A stretch of 37,055 nt of DNA, from contig JBGURM010000002.1 of the NCBI GenBank assembly GCA_045132035.1, positions 1 through 37,055 on the forward strand, written 5' to 3'. A program made the position numbers and the translations under genes. Positions within the stretch are counted from its first letter, which is position 1. Each line of letters starts with the position of its first letter. Shown here piece by piece: positions 22,010-30,704 of the stretch. This DNA comes from UBA2450 sp045132035. GTDB lineage: Bacteria; Bacillota_I; Bacilli_A; RFN20; CAG-826. The notes under the pieces were generated by a model that had not been told where the DNA came from, ran no database searches, and saw only the letters and a program-made list of their open reading frames with translations.

Positions 22010-23062
22010 ATGTCAAAATTTGCTGTTAAGAAAACTAACACTGGTTACAATTTCTTACTCGTCGCAACTAATGGTCAACCTGTTGGTGCCTCCCAAGTGT
22101 ATAAATCACTCAAATCTGCTTTAGCAGGTGTTGAATCAGTCAAAACTGTTTCTGCGACTGCTGAAGTTGAAGACACAACTGTCGCTGAAGTCGAAGAAAA
22201 GAAAAATCCAAAATTCGTCATCTATACTGACAAAGCTGGTGAATTCCGTTTCAGACTTCAAGCCGCTAACGGACAAAACGTTCTCGCTTCTGAAGGTTAC
22301 ACAACTTTAGCAGCGTGTAAGAACGGTATTGCCTCAGTTGTTAAAAACGCTGCTAGTGCAGACACTGAACTTCCAGAAGAAGAAGCTGATGCTCCAAAAG
22401 CTGAAGAAAAAGAAGAAGCTCCAAAAGCCGCTAAACCAGCTGCTAAAAAAGAAGCTGCTCCTAAAGCTGAAGCCAAGAAAGTTAGCAAGAAAACTGGAAA
22501 TGGCAATAAGAAAGCCGCTATTTCTCCAAGATTAAAAGAGAAATATGAAAACGAAATCAGAAAAGCCTTACATGAAAAATATAACTACAAATCAGTTATG
22601 GAAATTCCAGGCTTAGACAAGATCGTTGTCAACATCGGTGTTGGTGAAGCAACTCAAGACGCTAAGAAATTAGAAGAAGCAGTCGCTGAACTCACCCAAA
22701 TCACTGGTCAAAAACCAATCATTACACACGCTAAGAAATCCATCGCTACCTTCAAATTAAGAGAAGGACAAGCCATCGGATGTAAAGTTACTCTTAGAGG
22801 TGTCAGAATGTGGGATTTCTTCGATAAATTAGTTTCTATCGCTCTCCCACGTGTTCGTGACTTCCGTGGTGTTAGCAAAAACGCCTTCGATGGTCGTGGT
22901 AACTACACATTAGGTGTCAAAGAACAATTAATCTTCCCAGAAATCGATTACGATAAGGTGGCGAAGGTTAGAGGTATGGACGTTGTTATCGTCACAACCG
23001 CTAAAACAGATAAAGAAGCATACACATTACTCGAATTATTGGGTATGCCATTTGCTAGATAA
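22010..23062 (+). CDS. rplE: 50S ribosomal protein L5 fused to tandem YegP/DUF1508 repeats
   Basis: 350 residues, about twice the normal 179. Residues 3-48 and about 67-114 are two repeats of the YegP (DUF1508) type: the second has PKFVIYTDKAGEFRFRL, AANGQNVLASEGYTT and a KNGIASV helix; the first is a more divergent copy (FLLVATNGQPVGASQVYKS). An Ala/Lys/Glu/Pro linker (115-172) follows, then complete L5 (173-350: IPGLDKIVVNIGVGEA, LRGVRMWDFFDKL, YTLGVKEQLIFPEI). L5 binds 5S rRNA and contacts P-site tRNA. AAGGAGG is 8 nt before the ATG at 22010. No in-frame start lies at the L5 boundary; the nearest Met is inside its conserved region. So the fusion is the expected product, unless it is cleaved after translation. 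Confidence 0.93.
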   Translation: MSKFAVKKTNTGYNFLLVATNGQPVGASQVYKSLKSALAGVESVKTVSATAEVEDTTVAEVEEKKNPKFVIYTDKAGEFRFRLQAANGQNVLASEGYTTLAACKNGIASVVKNAASADTELPEEEADAPKAEEKEEAPKAAKPAAKKEAAPKAEAKKVSKKTGNGNKKAAISPRLKEKYENEIRKALHEKYNYKSVMEIPGLDKIVVNIGVGEATQDAKKLEEAVAELTQITGQKPIITHAKKSIATFKLREGQAIGCKVTLRGVRMWDFFDKLVSIALPRVRDFRGVSKNAFDGRGNYTLGVKEQLIFPEIDYDKVAKVRGMDVVIVTTAKTDKEAYTLLELLGMPFAR

Positions 23063-23082
23063 GAAAGGAGTCCAAAATAGTC

Positions 23083-23268
23083 ATGGCTAAAACAAGTGCT
23101 AAGGTCCGCTGCGCGAGACCACAAAAGTACAAAGTTAGAGAATATACTCGTTGTGAACGTTGCGGACGTCCTCACGCTGTCTATTCAAAATTCCATTTAT
23201 GCCGTATTTGTATTCGTGAACTCGCATACAAGGGTGAAATCCCAGGCTTAAAGAAATCATCTTGGTAA
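23083..23268 (+). CDS. rpsZ: 30S ribosomal protein S14, zinc-binding type
   Basis: 61 residues, the short zinc-containing (C+) form. C24-x2-C27 and C40-x2-C43 (CERCG, CRIC) bind zinc; ends in the usual LKKSSW. Located in the 30S head. AAAGGAG site 20 nt after rplE. Confidence 0.97.
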   Translation: MAKTSAKVRCARPQKYKVREYTRCERCGRPHAVYSKFHLCRICIRELAYKGEIPGLKKSSW

Positions 23269-23287
23269 TATAGGAGGAAAACGTAAA

Positions 23288-23680
23288 ATGATGACAGATC
23301 CAATTGCGGATATGCTTACCCGCATTAGAAATGCTAACGCATTAAAATATGAACAAGTCAAAATGCCTTCTAGCAAGATGAAAGTTGAAATCGCAAAGAT
23401 TTTAAAAGAAGAAGGCTTCATCGTTGACTACAAAGTCAAGGGTGCGACCAAAAAAGAGTTATCACTCACATTAAAATACGCCGCCGATGGCACACGTGTT
23501 ATCTCCGGCTTAAAGAAAATTTCTAAACCAGGCTTACGTGTTAACGTTGGCTGCGACAAACTCCCAAGAGTGTTAAAAGGTTTAGGTATCGCGATCATTT
23601 CCACCTCCCAAGGTGTTATGACTGATGCTAAAGCAAGAACTTTAGGTATCGGTGGTGAAGTTATCGCCTATGTCTGGTAG
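23288..23680 (+). CDS. rpsH: 30S ribosomal protein S8
   Basis: 130 residues, standard. Binds 16S helix 21 and is the spc operon autoregulator in E. coli. Typical DPIADMLTRIRNAN at the start and TSQGVMTDAKAR near the end. AAGGAGG-like TAGGAGG upstream; the ATG at 23291 is an equally possible start. Confidence 0.97.
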   Translation: MMTDPIADMLTRIRNANALKYEQVKMPSSKMKVEIAKILKEEGFIVDYKVKGATKKELSLTLKYAADGTRVISGLKKISKPGLRVNVGCDKLPRVLKGLGIAIISTSQGVMTDAKARTLGIGGEVIAYVW

Positions 23681-23694
23681 GAGGTAGAAACAAT

Positions 23695-24240
23695 ATGTCA
23701 CGTATTGGTAATAAACACATTACACTTCCTGCTGGAGTTACAGTTGATGTTCATGAAACTTCCGTTACAGTTAAGGGTCCAAAAGGAACATTAGATGTTC
23801 AACTCAACAAAGGTATCTCTGTTGAAATCGAAGGAACTACCTTAGTTTGTAAGAGAGCTAATGAACAAAAACAAACAAAACAAAATCACGGTACAACCCG
23901 TGCTAATATCCAAAACGCAGTCGTCGGTGTCTCACAAGGATACAAGAAGGAACTTGAAATGAGAGGTATTGGTTACAAAGCTCAACTCCAAGGCAAAAAC
24001 GTTGTCTTATGGGCTGGATATAGCCACACCACAACAATCGTTCCAAACGAAGGCGTTACAGTCACATTACCATCTCCAACTGAAATCGTTGTTGAAGGTA
24101 TTGACAAGCAAGCAGTTGGTCAAACCGCTGCTCGTATTAGAGAAGTCAGACGTCCAGAACCATACTTAGGAAAAGGTATTCGTTATAAAGATGAATATGT
24201 TGCTCTTAAAGAAGGTAAACGCGCTGGCGGTAAGAAATAG
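23695..24240 (+). CDS. rplF: 50S ribosomal protein L6
   Basis: 181 residues, standard. Base of the factor-binding stalk region. Typical MSRIGNKHITLPAGV start, VKGPKGTL, and the C-terminal RRPEPYLGKGIRYKDE. TAGGAGG site. Confidence 0.97.
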   Translation: MSRIGNKHITLPAGVTVDVHETSVTVKGPKGTLDVQLNKGISVEIEGTTLVCKRANEQKQTKQNHGTTRANIQNAVVGVSQGYKKELEMRGIGYKAQLQGKNVVLWAGYSHTTTIVPNEGVTVTLPSPTEIVVEGIDKQAVGQTAARIREVRRPEPYLGKGIRYKDEYVALKEGKRAGGKK

Positions 24241-24260
24241 TAGAAAGGTAGGTATATAAG

Positions 24261-24617
24261 ATGATTTCTAAACAAAGTAAGAACATTTCTAGAGTTAGAA
24301 GACATGCTCGTGTTAGAAGTAAGATTTCTGGAACACCAGAATGCCCAAGATTATGTGTCTATCGTTCTAACAAAAACATTGAAGCTCAATTAATCGATGA
24401 TGTTAACAAGGTTACTCTCGTTGCTTCTTCATCAATGAGCTTAAAGCTTGAAAATGGTAGCAACATCGACGCTGCTAAAGCAGTCGGTAGTGATATTGCT
24501 AAGAAAGCTCAAGCTAAAAAGATTACAAAAGTTGTCTTTGATAGATCCGGATATATTTATCACGGACGTGTCAAAGCACTTGCAGAAGCCGCTAGAGAAG
24601 CTGGCTTAGAATTCTAA
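24261..24617 (+). CDS. rplR: 50S ribosomal protein L18
   Basis: 118 residues, standard. Binds 5S rRNA with L5. Typical RRHARVRSKISGT and the LCVYRSNKNIEAQLIDD block, ending EAAREAGLEF. Its partner L5 is the fusion protein in this genome, so the 5S rRNP may be altered (inference). AAAGGTAGG site. Confidence 0.96.
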   Translation: MISKQSKNISRVRRHARVRSKISGTPECPRLCVYRSNKNIEAQLIDDVNKVTLVASSSMSLKLENGSNIDAAKAVGSDIAKKAQAKKITKVVFDRSGYIYHGRVKALAEAAREAGLEF

Positions 24618-24631
24618 TGGAGGAGAAGAAA

Positions 24632-25264
24632 ATGGCAGAAGAAGAAAAAGTTGTTGCTCAAGAAGCAAAAACAGAAGCTCCAGCTACTGAAGCTCCAAAA
24701 GAAGAAAGAGCCCCTCGTGGTGACAGACGCCCACATGGTGATCGTAAAGGTGGTAGACCAGACCGCAAGGGTGGCGACCGCAAAGAAAGACGTGAACCAA
24801 AAGATGACATGGAAGAAAGAGTTGTCTTCATCAACCGTGTTAGTAAGACCGTTAAAGGTGGACGTCGTATGAAATTCACAGCCTTAGTTGTCGTTGGTGA
24901 TCACAAAGGACAATACGGATTCGCATTAGCGAAAGCCGCTGAAGTCCCAGATGCCATCAAAAAGGCTAGTGAAGCTGCAAGAAAGAAACTTTATACCATT
25001 CACTTGGTGAAAGGTAACACCATCTCCCACGAAATCGTTGGTAAATATGGTGCATGTAATGTTTACTTAAAACCTGCTCCTGAAGGTACCGGAATTATCG
25101 CCGGTGGTCCAGTGAGAGCAATTCTTGAACTTGCAGGTGTTCAAAACGTGTGCTCCAAAGTCTATGGTAGCCGTGCTCCAATTAACATTATTAGAGCAAC
25201 AAACCAAGGTTTAAATAACCTCAAGAGCTACAAGACAATGAAGGAATTACGTTCCAAAGAATAA
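24632..25264 (+). CDS. rpsE: 30S ribosomal protein S5 with Arg/Gly/Asp-rich N-terminal extension
   Basis: 210 residues against about 166. The ATG at 24632 is chosen because TGGAGGAG precedes it; an ATG at 24617 overlaps the rplR stop and has no site. Core motifs are ERVVFINRVSKTVKGGRRMKF, GQYGFALAKAAEVPDAI and KVYGSRAPINIIRAT. S5 acts in decoding fidelity and lines the mRNA entry. The first 55 residues are first acidic (AEEEKVVAQEAKTEAPATEA), then basic RG/DR repeats (PRGDRRPHGDRKGGRPDRKG), RNA-binding in character. Confidence 0.95.
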   Translation: MAEEEKVVAQEAKTEAPATEAPKEERAPRGDRRPHGDRKGGRPDRKGGDRKERREPKDDMEERVVFINRVSKTVKGGRRMKFTALVVVGDHKGQYGFALAKAAEVPDAIKKASEAARKKLYTIHLVKGNTISHEIVGKYGACNVYLKPAPEGTGIIAGGPVRAILELAGVQNVCSKVYGSRAPINIIRATNQGLNNLKSYKTMKELRSKE

Positions 25265-25296
25265 TTAAACACTACACAGTTTAAGGAGGTGCACAA

Positions 25297-25737
25297 ATGA
25301 AATTACACGAACTTCAAACAACAGAAGGCAGCAGACAAGAACACTACCGTAAAGGTAGAGGTATCGGATCTGGTAATGGCAAAACTGCTGGTAAAGGTCA
25401 CAAAGGACAAAACGCTCGTAGTGGCGGTGGAGTCGCTTTAGGCTTTGAAGGTGGACAAATGCCATTATGGAGAAGACTCCCAAAAAGAGGCTTCAATAAT
25501 AGAGGACGTACCGTTTACGCTGTTGTTAATGTTTCAGATTTAAACAGATTTGAAGAAGGTACAGTCGTCACCCCAGCGTTATTAAAAGAAGTTGGATTAA
25601 TTTCCAAGGAATATGATGGAGTTAAAGTTTTAGGAACTGGAAAACTTGAAAAGAAATTAACTGTTCAAGCTAACAAATTCTCTAAAACCGCTCAAGAAGC
25701 TATTCAAAACGCCGGTGGTTCAGCTGAGGTAATCTAA
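25297..25737 (+). CDS. rplO: 50S ribosomal protein L15
   Basis: 146 residues, standard. Glycine-rich N-terminal extension buried in 23S rRNA (YRKGRGIGSGNGKTAGKGHK). TTTAAGGAGG site. Normally rpmD (L30) lies between rpsE and rplO; here only 32 nt separate them, so L30 is absent from its standard locus. Confidence 0.96.
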   Translation: MKLHELQTTEGSRQEHYRKGRGIGSGNGKTAGKGHKGQNARSGGGVALGFEGGQMPLWRRLPKRGFNNRGRTVYAVVNVSDLNRFEEGTVVTPALLKEVGLISKEYDGVKVLGTGKLEKKLTVQANKFSKTAQEAIQNAGGSAEVI

Positions 25738-25738
25738 T

Positions 25739-27106
25739 ATGAAAAAGATTGCTTCGATTCTAAAAAATAAAGAAATAATGAACCGTATTTTGTTCACGGT
25801 TCTCATCCTCTTTATCTTCCGTATCGGAGCACAGATAACAGTCCCAGGTGTCAATCCTGAGGGATTAGAAGAATACCTCAACTCTGGTACTGCCTTATCA
25901 CTTATGAATATGTTAGGTGGTGGAACACTTCAAACGTTCTCCATCTTCGCTCTTGGTGTCTCGCCATACATCACTGCGCAAATTATTGTTCAGTTATTAT
26001 CAACCGATGTATTACCCGCATTAAGCGAGTTAAGACGCCAAGGCCAATACGGAAGAAAGAAAATGGAATATGCTACCCGTTACTTAACACTCTTGTTAGG
26101 TGCGGTCCAAGCATATGGTATTATCAAGACTATTGAAAACACAACTGAGGTTCAATTCCCACTCATGGAAACCCTCAAAGCCTCTAACGCTGAATGGCTT
26201 GGATATCTATATATCATCATAGTCATGTTAGCAGGTACGATGATTGTCATGTGGTTAGGTGACCAAATCTCTGTTAAAGGTATCGGAAATGGTATCTCAA
26301 TGATCATTTTCGCGGGTATTGTTTGTTCTTTACCAAATCAATTCGCCCACGCCTTCACAACCTATATTTCTACGACTGCAGGAAGTCCAGAAAACTTAGT
26401 CATTGCTGGTGTCTTCAAGTTTATACTTTATGTCCTAGCATATCTCGTCATCATTGCATTCGTTACATTTGTTGAGTTGAGTCAACGTAAAATCCCTATT
26501 CAACATAGTGGAAAAAGCGGTGGACAAACTCAAAGTATGGCAAGAGCAAGTTTCTTACCTATCAAAATTAATAGCGCCGGAGTTATTCCTGTCATCTTCG
26601 CTAGCTCATTAATGATGGCACCAAGTGTTATTGCTGGTTTCTTAGGAAATAGTAATGACGCCGCTTGGTTAAAGATCTTCTCAACCAGTGAAATGTATGA
26701 CATGGGAAGTTGGTCAATGCCTTGGGGATTATTAATCTATATGGTCCTTACAGTTGCCTTCACTTTCTTCTATGCAAACTTACAAATTGATCCGCAACAA
26801 ATGGCGGAGAATTTCCAAAAGAATGGTTCCTATATCCCTGGTGTTAAACCTGGTATTGAAACCGAAAGATACATTCGCCGTGTCTTAAATAGAGTGACTT
26901 GTATCGGTGCAATCGCACTCGTTATCATCGCTTCACTCCCATCAATCCTCACATTAAGTGGTGTGTTTGGTGGCGATAACTCATTAGTTCTTGGTGGAAC
27001 TGGTATGATCATCGTTGTCGGCGTCTGTCTCGAACTTAATAATCAAATCGATGGCTTACTTGCTGGTAAATCATTCGATGAAGTTGTTGCTTCAGGAGGT
27101 CATTAA
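25739..27106 (+). CDS. secY: Protein translocase subunit SecY
   Basis: 455 residues, standard. Ten-helix channel of the Sec translocon in the cytoplasmic membrane. Diagnostic blocks are FRIGAQITVPGVNPEG with the plug region, MLGGGTLQTFSIFALGVSPYITAQII, KGIGNGISMIIF and FVELSQRKIPIQ. The start is 1 nt after rplO, GAGGT in the rplO end. Positioned before adk and map as in other Bacillota. Confidence 0.96.
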   Translation: MKKIASILKNKEIMNRILFTVLILFIFRIGAQITVPGVNPEGLEEYLNSGTALSLMNMLGGGTLQTFSIFALGVSPYITAQIIVQLLSTDVLPALSELRRQGQYGRKKMEYATRYLTLLLGAVQAYGIIKTIENTTEVQFPLMETLKASNAEWLGYLYIIIVMLAGTMIVMWLGDQISVKGIGNGISMIIFAGIVCSLPNQFAHAFTTYISTTAGSPENLVIAGVFKFILYVLAYLVIIAFVTFVELSQRKIPIQHSGKSGGQTQSMARASFLPIKINSAGVIPVIFASSLMMAPSVIAGFLGNSNDAAWLKIFSTSEMYDMGSWSMPWGLLIYMVLTVAFTFFYANLQIDPQQMAENFQKNGSYIPGVKPGIETERYIRRVLNRVTCIGAIALVIIASLPSILTLSGVFGGDNSLVLGGTGMIIVVGVCLELNNQIDGLLAGKSFDEVVASGGH

Positions 27107-27108
27107 TA

Positions 27109-27759
27109 ATGAAAAAGAATATTATCTTAATGGGCCCACCAGGGGCTGGCAAGGGAACACTTGCTAAACAACTAAAAGAAGAATTCCATCTCGTTCATAT
27201 TTCCACTGGAGATATGTTCAGAGATGCAATAAAAGCACAAACAGAACTCGGTAAACTTGCCCAAAAGTATATTGACGCTGGTCACTTAGTGCCAGATGAA
27301 GTTACAATTGGACTTGTAAAAGAGAGACTCAGTCAAGATGACTGTGCAGCTGGGTTCCTCCTTGATGGATTCCCAAGAACTTTGCCTCAAGCAGAAGCTC
27401 TTAGCGTCCTCACCAAGGAAATCTCTCGCGAAATCGATGTCGTGGTCAATCTTGACTGCGACAACGACGAACTCGTTAGAAGAATCTCCGGTCGTCGCGT
27501 TTGTAAGAACTGTGGCGCTCCATTCCATGTCGTAACCATGAAACCAAAAGTTGATGGTGTTTGCGACTTATGTGGCGGACCACTTTATCAAAGAAAAGAC
27601 GATAACGAAGAATCTCTTAAAGTTCGTTTAGGACATTATGTTTCTGAAACCAAACCATTATTAGATTATTACGCTAATCTTGGATTATTGAGATCATTCA
27701 ACTCATTACAAGGTAAAGAAGCATTATTCGATGAAGTTTCTTCATTTCTTAGAAAGTAA
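27109..27759 (+). CDS. adk: Adenylate kinase, zinc-containing
   Basis: 216 residues. Interconverts AMP, ADP and ATP. P-loop GPPGAGKGT (9-17), AMP-binding region HISTGDMFRDA, FLLDGFPRT, and a zinc-binding lid with C132-x2-C135 and C152-x2-C155, typical of Gram-positive enzymes. TCAGGAGGTC precedes the ATG. 2 nt after secY. Confidence 0.96.
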   Translation: MKKNIILMGPPGAGKGTLAKQLKEEFHLVHISTGDMFRDAIKAQTELGKLAQKYIDAGHLVPDEVTIGLVKERLSQDDCAAGFLLDGFPRTLPQAEALSVLTKEISREIDVVVNLDCDNDELVRRISGRRVCKNCGAPFHVVTMKPKVDGVCDLCGGPLYQRKDDNEESLKVRLGHYVSETKPLLDYYANLGLLRSFNSLQGKEALFDEVSSFLRK

Positions 27760-27761
27760 AT

Positions 27762-28523
27762 ATGGTAAACATTAAATCTACACGTGAATTATTATTAATG
27801 AAAGAAGCTGGCCGTGTTGTTGGCTTAGTCTTTAAAACCTTAGAGGAAAAGATTAAACCAGGCATGACTACTCTTGAGATTGATGAAATTGTTGAAAAGA
27901 CAATGCTCGATAATGATTGTATACCTGCTGAAAAGGGGTATTACGATTATCCAGCAAGTGCTTGTGTAAGTGTTAATGACACTCTAATCCATGGCATCCC
28001 TTCAAGTAAGATTGTTCTTAAAGAAGGAGATATCGTCAGTGTAGATATTGTTGCTAATTACAAAGGTTATATGGCAGATGCGTGCCGAACATTCAGAGTC
28101 GGCACCATCTCCAGTAGAGCCGAAAGAATCGTCAACGTAACTAAAGAAGCGTTCTTTGAAGCTCTGAAGTTAGTTAAACCAGGTAATCACATCGGGGACA
28201 TAAGTCATTCAGTCCAAGAATATGTTGAGAAACATGGCTATAATGTCGTCAGGGAATATACAGGACACGGAATTGGTTCTCAAATGCACGAAGACCCTGC
28301 TATACCAAATTATGGCAAAGCTGGAAGTGGAATTCGCTTAGAGCCAGGAATGACTATTTGCATTGAGCCAATGGTCCTTGAGGGAAGAAAAGATGTACGT
28401 GTTCTTCCAGATGGTTGGACGGTGAAAAGCCGAGATGGAAAATTAACCGCTCACTATGAGAACACAGTGGTAGTTACTGAAAGTGGTTATGAAATAATCA
28501 CAATGTACGAAGGAGAAGAATAA
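27762..28523 (+). CDS. map: Methionine aminopeptidase type I
   Basis: 253 residues. Removes the initiator methionine co-translationally. Metal ligands are visible in SVDIVANYKGYMADACRTF (two Asp), TGHGIGSQMH (His), CIEPM (Glu) and HYENTVVVT (Glu). 2 nt after adk; Shine-Dalgarno weak, so translational coupling is likely. Confidence 0.96.
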   Translation: MVNIKSTRELLLMKEAGRVVGLVFKTLEEKIKPGMTTLEIDEIVEKTMLDNDCIPAEKGYYDYPASACVSVNDTLIHGIPSSKIVLKEGDIVSVDIVANYKGYMADACRTFRVGTISSRAERIVNVTKEAFFEALKLVKPGNHIGDISHSVQEYVEKHGYNVVREYTGHGIGSQMHEDPAIPNYGKAGSGIRLEPGMTICIEPMVLEGRKDVRVLPDGWTVKSRDGKLTAHYENTVVVTESGYEIITMYEGEE

Positions 28524-28742
28524 ATGTCAAAAGCAGATGTCATCGAAGTCCAGGCGGTCGTTACGGAAACATTACCAAACGCGATGTTCCGTGTAAAACT
28601 TGAAAACGACATGGTAATCTTGGCTACCGTTTCTGGTAAAATCCGAATGAATTACATTCGCATTCTCCCAGGTGATAAAGTTACCGTAGAAATCTCGCCT
28701 TATGATTTAACACGGGGCCGAATAACATTTAGGTTCAAATAG
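28524..28742 (+). CDS. infA: Translation initiation factor IF-1
   Basis: 72 residues, standard. OB-fold protein that occupies the A site during initiation. Typical VTETLPNAMFRVKLEN and the C-terminal YDLTRGRITFRF. AAGGAG in the map 3' end; the start directly follows the map stop. Confidence 0.97.
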   Translation: MSKADVIEVQAVVTETLPNAMFRVKLENDMVILATVSGKIRMNYIRILPGDKVTVEISPYDLTRGRITFRFK

Positions 28743-28780
28743 TCCTAAGAACAAAACTATTTATTAGGAGGTATAATTTT

Positions 28781-28894
28781 ATGAAAGTCAGACCTTCAGT
28801 CAAACCAATTTGCTCAAAGTGCAGAGTCATCAAAAGACATGGTAAAGTCATGGTCATTTGCTCTGATCCAAAGCACAAGCAAAGACAAGGTTAA
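28781..28894 (+). CDS. rpmJ: 50S ribosomal protein L36, zinc-binding type
   Basis: 37 residues, exactly standard. MKVRPSVKPICSKCRVIK with the CxxC, a further Cys (VICSDP) and His (KHKQRQG) as zinc ligands. TTAGGAGG lies just upstream, in the 38-nt gap after infA. Confidence 0.96.
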   Translation: MKVRPSVKPICSKCRVIKRHGKVMVICSDPKHKQRQG

Positions 28895-28914
28895 TTTAGG
28901 AGGAACATTGAAAT

Positions 28915-29292
28915 ATGGCACGTATCGTTGGTGTTGATATTCCAAATGACAAACCAGTTGCCTTCTCCCTTACTTACATTTACGGTATTGGAAGAACAAC
29001 TGCGAGAAAAATTTGTGAAGCTGCTAAAGTAGACGCAGCAATCCGCGTTAAAGATCTTACTGATGATCAAATGAACGCAATCAGAAATGAAGTTAGCAAA
29101 CTCAAAGTCGAAGGTGATCTTCGCAGAGAAGTCGCTTTAAATATCAAGAGACTCACTGAAATTGGCTGCTATCGTGGACAAAGACATAGAAAAGGCTTAC
29201 CAGTCCGTGGTCAAAGAACCAAGACAAACGCCCGTACTCGTAAAGGCCCACGTAAGACAATCGCCAATAAGAAGAGTGCTCCACAAGGTTAA
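28915..29292 (+). CDS. rpsM: 30S ribosomal protein S13
   Basis: 125 residues, standard. Head protein contacting P-site tRNA and the subunit bridge. Typical MARIVGVDIPNDKP, YGIGRTTARKIC, and the C-terminal GLPVRGQRTKTNARTRKGPR. TTAGGAGG site. Confidence 0.97.
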   Translation: MARIVGVDIPNDKPVAFSLTYIYGIGRTTARKICEAAKVDAAIRVKDLTDDQMNAIRNEVSKLKVEGDLRREVALNIKRLTEIGCYRGQRHRKGLPVRGQRTKTNARTRKGPRKTIANKKSAPQG

Positions 29293-29310
29293 TGAAAGGA
29301 GAATAGTACA

Positions 29311-29697
29311 ATGGCTAAAACTACTACACGTAAAAAGAAAGTCAAACGTTCATATACTAAAGGCGTTGCTCACATTCATTCAACCTTTAATAACACAATT
29401 ATTACCATCACAGACTCCGAAGGTAACGCAATTGCCTGGAGCAGTGCTGGTGCATTAGGTTTCAAAGGTGCGAAGAAATCCACACCATTCGCCGCTCAAC
29501 AAGCTGCTGAAGCAGCCGCTAAGAGTGCGTATGATCAAGGTATTCGCCAAGTTGATGTTGATGTCAAAGGCCCAGGCCCAGGTAGAGAAGGTGCAATTCG
29601 TTCCCTCGCTGTCAGTGGCTTACAAGTCCTTAGTATTGTTGACACCACACCAATCCCACATAATGGTTGCCGTCCACCAAAACGCCCACGTGGTTAA
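29311..29697 (+). CDS. rpsK: 30S ribosomal protein S11
   Basis: 128 residues, standard. Platform protein. Typical GVAHIHSTFNNTIITITD, VKGPGPGREGAIRSL and the PHNGCRPPKRPR end. AAAGGAG site. Confidence 0.97.
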   Translation: MAKTTTRKKKVKRSYTKGVAHIHSTFNNTIITITDSEGNAIAWSSAGALGFKGAKKSTPFAAQQAAEAAAKSAYDQGIRQVDVDVKGPGPGREGAIRSLAVSGLQVLSIVDTTPIPHNGCRPPKRPRG

Positions 29698-29721
29698 TTA
29701 ATTTATTAGGAGGAAAAGAAA

Positions 29722-30687
29722 ATGAAAATCGCTAATCCTTTTGAAAGATTTGGCATTACACAAGCCGATTATGATGGAAACGAAAATTATGGTCGTTTCA
29801 TCATTGAACCACTTGAAAGAGGTTTTGGTTTAACTCTCGGAAACGCTTTGAGAAGAGTCTTATTATCCGCACTTCCAGGTGCTTCAGTCTATGCGATTGA
29901 AGTTGAAGGCGCACAACATGAATTCTCTTCCTTAGACGGAGTTGAAGAAGACGTCACAAGCATCATCCTCAATTTAAAAGATTTAGTTTTGAAAATCGAT
30001 GATGAAGATAGTTCCAACAAGAGACTTGAAATCAACGTCGAAGGACCAAAAGTTGTCACCGGTGCAGACATTGTTTGCCCAACAGGTGTCAAGGTCGTTA
30101 ATGAAGATGTCGTCCTCGCTCATGTAGCGGAAGGCGGCAAATTACACGCTGTCTTACATGCCCGTAATGGTAGAGGTTATGTCACTGGAGAACAAAATAA
30201 AGTCCTCCATCCAAACTTCCCAGTCGGAGTTATCGCAACAGATAGTAACTATTCTCCAGTTAGAAAAACAAATTATGTCGTCGACAACACCCGTGTTGGT
30301 CACGATTCCAAATTTGACAAACTCACTCTTGAAGTTTGGACCGATGGTTCAATCCTTCCTCAAGAAGCTGTTGTTTGGGCTGCTGAACTCTTAATTAAGC
30401 ACTTAGAAAAATTCCTCAATCTCGCTGATATCACAACCGATATCAATATCGAGAAAGAAGAAGAAAAAGTCGAAGAAAACAAATATGAGAATATCACAAT
30501 TGAAGATCTCGACTTATCTGTTAGAAGCTATAACTGCTTAAAGAGAGCACAAATTCAAACTGTTCTTGAATTAACAGAAAAGACAGAAGAAGACATGATG
30601 AAAGTCAAGAACCTTGGTAAGAAATCCCTTAAAGAAATTAAGGAAAAACTTGCCGCAATTGGTTTATCATTCAAGGATTTCGAATAA
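29722..30687 (+). CDS. rpoA: RNA polymerase alpha subunit
   Basis: 321 residues, standard. N-terminal assembly domain (FIIEPLERGFGLTLGNALRRVLL) and C-terminal DNA- and activator-binding domain (IEDLDLSVRSYNCLKRA and the two HhH motifs VKNLGKKSLKEIKEKL). The acidic interdomain linker is KEEEKVEENKYEN. TTAGGAGG site. Places RNA polymerase in the ribosomal operon as usual. Confidence 0.97.
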   Translation: MKIANPFERFGITQADYDGNENYGRFIIEPLERGFGLTLGNALRRVLLSALPGASVYAIEVEGAQHEFSSLDGVEEDVTSIILNLKDLVLKIDDEDSSNKRLEINVEGPKVVTGADIVCPTGVKVVNEDVVLAHVAEGGKLHAVLHARNGRGYVTGEQNKVLHPNFPVGVIATDSNYSPVRKTNYVVDNTRVGHDSKFDKLTLEVWTDGSILPQEAVVWAAELLIKHLEKFLNLADITTDINIEKEEEKVEENKYENITIEDLDLSVRSYNCLKRAQIQTVLELTEKTEEDMMKVKNLGKKSLKEIKEKLAAIGLSFKDFE

Positions 30688-30704
30688 TTTAGGAGGAAAA
30701 GTAT

